A stretch of DNA of 64,000 nt from Providencia sp. PROV188 (GTDB taxonomy: Bacteria; Pseudomonadota; Gammaproteobacteria; Enterobacterales; Enterobacteriaceae): contig NZ_CP097291.1 of NCBI RefSeq assembly GCF_027595165.1, forward strand, positions 992,001 through 1,056,000, given 5' to 3'. The position numbers and the translations under genes are program-made. Each line of letters starts with the position of its first letter. Within the stretch, counting starts at the first letter, position 1. Below the pieces are notes generated by a model. That model saw only the letters and a program-made list of their open reading frames with translations. It made no database searches and was not told the origin of the DNA. Below, one piece after another: positions 62,302 through 64,000 of the stretch.

Positions 62302-62603
62302 ATCCTCGTCATACTTCGCGCTGTAGCGGCGTTGGCTGCATTCGCTAACCCTAGTCACATAACTTATGTATGTTCCTAGGGATTAGCTGAATCCTCGTCA
62401 TACTTCGCGCTGTAGCGGCGTTGGCTGCATTCGCTAACCCTAGTCACATAACTTATGTATGTTCCTAGGGATTAGCTGAATCCTCGTCATACTTCGCGCT
62501 GTAGCGGCGTTGGCTGCACTCACTAACCCTAGTCACATACTTATGTATGCTCCTAGGGATTAGCTCATTTGCCGCCTTGCTACAACGCGAATTATTTAGA
62601 GGA
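62301..62603. repeat. Palindromic element with a three-copy 89-bp tandem repeat
   Basis: An 89-bp unit starting AATCCTCGTCATACTTCGCG begins at 62301, 62390 and 62479, exact in copies 1 and 2 and slightly diverged in copy 3. Each unit has an internal palindrome ACATAACTTATGT with CTAACCCTAG/CTAGGGATTAG flanks. After copy 3 a single right arm (62570-62603; GCCGCCTTGCTACAACGCGA) is complementary to the left end, so the ancestral element was a hairpin of about 125 bp whose left part was triplicated. It begins at the glnS stop codon. Confidence 0.85.
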
Positions 62604-62649
62604 TTGCTGAGATAGGTTTAAAAACAGCCTAAAAACAGCCTAAAAAAAG

Positions 62650-62674
62650 ACCTCCAATTACTGGGGTTTTTTTG
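62650..62674. terminator. Terminator between glnS and the esterase gene
   Basis: Imperfect stem ACCTCCA/TGGGGT with ATTAC loop, A-run before and T7 after. It can act for both convergent genes. Preceded by a repeated AAAACAGCCTAA. Confidence 0.65.
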
Positions 62675-62699
62675 ATGTGACTGATCACCCACAGAAGAT

Positions 62700-64000
62700 T
62701 CAACGTTGGTTTGTGAAGTCTTTCAATCCATAGACCAATGCTTCTACCCAAGCTGCATAATCATGACCACTTGACCATGAATGGAAGCTGGTTTTGTAGT
62801 GTTTATCTCGCAAAACATATTCAAGCTCTTGGCTATTAAGCCAAATGCCGCCATCAGTACCTTGGTTTTCAAATAACCCTGCTTGTATCCAGAAACTGAT
62901 CGGATAATGCGGCGATTGCTGATATTGACGAGTTAACCATCCTGGCTTTTCACCTTCAGGCGCCCACCAGTATGAGCCTGATAGGCTCAGCACATGACGA
63001 AATTGGTTTGGATATCGCAATGCGACCCAGGATGATGCCAATCCTCCATAACTTGCGCCAGCCACAATCGTCTTTTCATTATTTATTTCAATACCATTTT
63101 TGCTCACCCAAGGTAGTAGTTCCAGTGCCATAAAATCAGCAAAAGCTTGATTTGGAGGGAGTTCCTTGGAGCGACGTTTACTATCCAAACTATCTATAAA
63201 GACAATATTAATCGGGGGTAATTGATGATTAGCAATCAAACCATCAATTACATTGGCGGTGTGATATTTATCCTGCCAAATTTGACCATCAAACAAAAAT
63301 AATGTCCAACTAACAGGTGTTGTCGCTTTTGGGCGATAAAGAATGATTTCCCGACTATTTCCAAGGAAATTACTTTTTAATGTATGTCGAGTCAAAGAGC
63401 CATGGCGTATAGGCTGTTTCATTGTATCGCGGGTAAAATACCGTGAGGGTTTTAAATCAAGTAAAGATGAAGTGTTCCACTTATCATCATTTTCTATACT
63501 CATAGTCGTGGGATTTAAAGGATCGGCTTGTGCAGTGACCAAAATCGCACGGCGTTGTTCACGCGCATTGCCATCTACTTTAGGAACGTCAGGTGCCAAT
63601 TGATATTGCATACGCGTATCAGCGGGTACCACATAGCTGCGAAACCAAACATCGGAGTCACCCAGTTTAAACATGGGATCATGATCGCCTGCCGGAGACC
63701 CTAAAATAAACACATTACCACGTGCTGCACGCCACAAAAAAGTGACTCGTTTATGAGATGTATCTACGGGTTCAATTAAAGGCGTACCGATGAGTTGCTG
63801 TTTTTTCCAAAATGCATCTGTTGTTCCTCCTGCTGCCAGCTCCTTTGCGAGTTGCTGTAAAGTAGGACTGACTGGATCAAGTTTTCGCATGCGATTGAGT
63901 GGCTGAGTTTCTGTCACTTGCCAGTTAAACTGCCATTCGCTACCGCTATTTCCATATAACATTAATGATGAAACTTGCCCTGCCGGGGATGAAAAAAGTA
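62700..64000 (-). CDS. Fes-like enterochelin (siderophore) esterase, N-terminus outside window
   Basis: The reading frame stays open to the right edge, so the protein is N-terminally truncated here (over 430 residues seen). A Fes N-terminal domain (about VTFLWRAARGNVFILGSPAG ... ADPLNP) precedes an alpha/beta-hydrolase domain with nucleophile GASYGG, LFLFDGQIWQ, LSGSYWWAP and the C-terminal histidine in SSGHDYAAW. Such enzymes cleave ferric enterobactin-type esters to release iron. The first in-frame ATG in view (63962) is probably not the start, since SSPAGQVSSL upstream still looks coding. Adjacent siderophore genes may lie outside the window. Confidence 0.8.
   Translation of the reverse strand, partial: LFSSPAGQVSSLMLYGNSGSEWQFNWQVTETQPLNRMRKLDPVSPTLQQLAKELAAGGTTDAFWKKQQLIGTPLIEPVDTSHKRVTFLWRAARGNVFILGSPAGDHDPMFKLGDSDVWFRSYVVPADTRMQYQLAPDVPKVDGNAREQRRAILVTAQADPLNPTTMSIENDDKWNTSSLLDLKPSRYFTRDTMKQPIRHGSLTRHTLKSNFLGNSREIILYRPKATTPVSWTLFLFDGQIWQDKYHTANVIDGLIANHQLPPINIVFIDSLDSKRRSKELPPNQAFADFMALELLPWVSKNGIEINNEKTIVAGASYGGLASSWVALRYPNQFRHVLSLSGSYWWAPEGEKPGWLTRQYQQSPHYPISFWIQAGLFENQGTDGGIWLNSQELEYVLRDKHYKTSFHSWSSGHDYAAWVEALVYGLKDFTNQR

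Noticed and set aside
62301..62603. CRISPR array
   Set aside because: Units are contiguous 89-bp near-identical copies without variable spacers.

Overview
The window is chromosomal DNA of a gamma-proteobacterium of the order Enterobacterales. It is most likely a member of the Morganellaceae, with Providencia as my best guess. The reasons are AT-rich intergenic DNA, proteins close to their E. coli counterparts, and long blocks of E. coli-like gene order that differ by defined losses and insertions. No phage, insertion sequence or CRISPR array is visible.

Layout. (1) 1-6.3 kb: pssA (3' end off the left edge), pat, tapT and the divergent SpoU methyltransferase yfiF. (2) 6.4-11.7 kb: the drug-efflux operon mprA-emrA-emrB and a separate YgaY-like MFS exporter. 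(3) 11.8-15.6 kb: the aerobic class Ib ribonucleotide reductase operon nrdHIEF, preceded by two NrdR boxes and a Fur box; ogt and cspE follow on the other strand. (4) 17-34.5 kb: the cell-wall and lipoate block lipA, lipB, ybeD, dacA, rlpA, mrdB, mrdA, rlmH, rsfS, nadD, holA, lptE, leuS, then the glutamate/aspartate ABC transporter gltIJKL under a predicted sigma-54 promoter. The cobC gene found here in E. coli is absent and its slot holds only structured DNA. (5) 35-38.8 kb: the scsABCD disulfide/copper-tolerance operon. (6) 38.9-41.7 kb: an accessory trio of NrtR-like Nudix regulator, divergent SPFH protein and NAD-kinase-like protein, with four similar operator half-palindromes between the divergent genes. 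(7) 41.8-47.4 kb: miaB-ybeZ-ybeY-corC-lnt. (8) 47.7-51.5 kb: ubiF, an HxlR regulator with divergent nfsB, and dctA. (9) 51.9-52.5 kb: a six-gene tRNA operon (Met-Leu-Gln-Gln-Met-Gln on the minus strand). (10) 52.7-58.5 kb: nagC-nagA-nagB and divergent nagE for N-acetylglucosamine use. (11) 58.6-60.5 kb: an unrecognised 250-residue protein and a TSUP permease, inserted between nagE and glnS. (12) 60.6-64 kb: glnS, a three-copy 89-bp palindromic tandem repeat, and a Fes-like siderophore esterase that runs off the right edge.

Most genes are housekeeping: envelope synthesis (mrdA, mrdB, dacA, rlpA, lptE, lnt, pssA), tRNA charging and modification (leuS, glnS, miaB, tapT, the tRNA cluster), and NAD and lipoate supply. 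The less ordinary material is the NrtR-like/SPFH/NADK-like trio, a multi-hairpin locus between ybeD and lipB, the control region of gltI (sigma-54, NtrC-like site, C/A-rich leader, terminator at the SroC position), a leuS upstream region with crossing inverted repeats, and the unknown gene beside nagE. All function calls come from reading the sequence and remembered family features; no database search was run.
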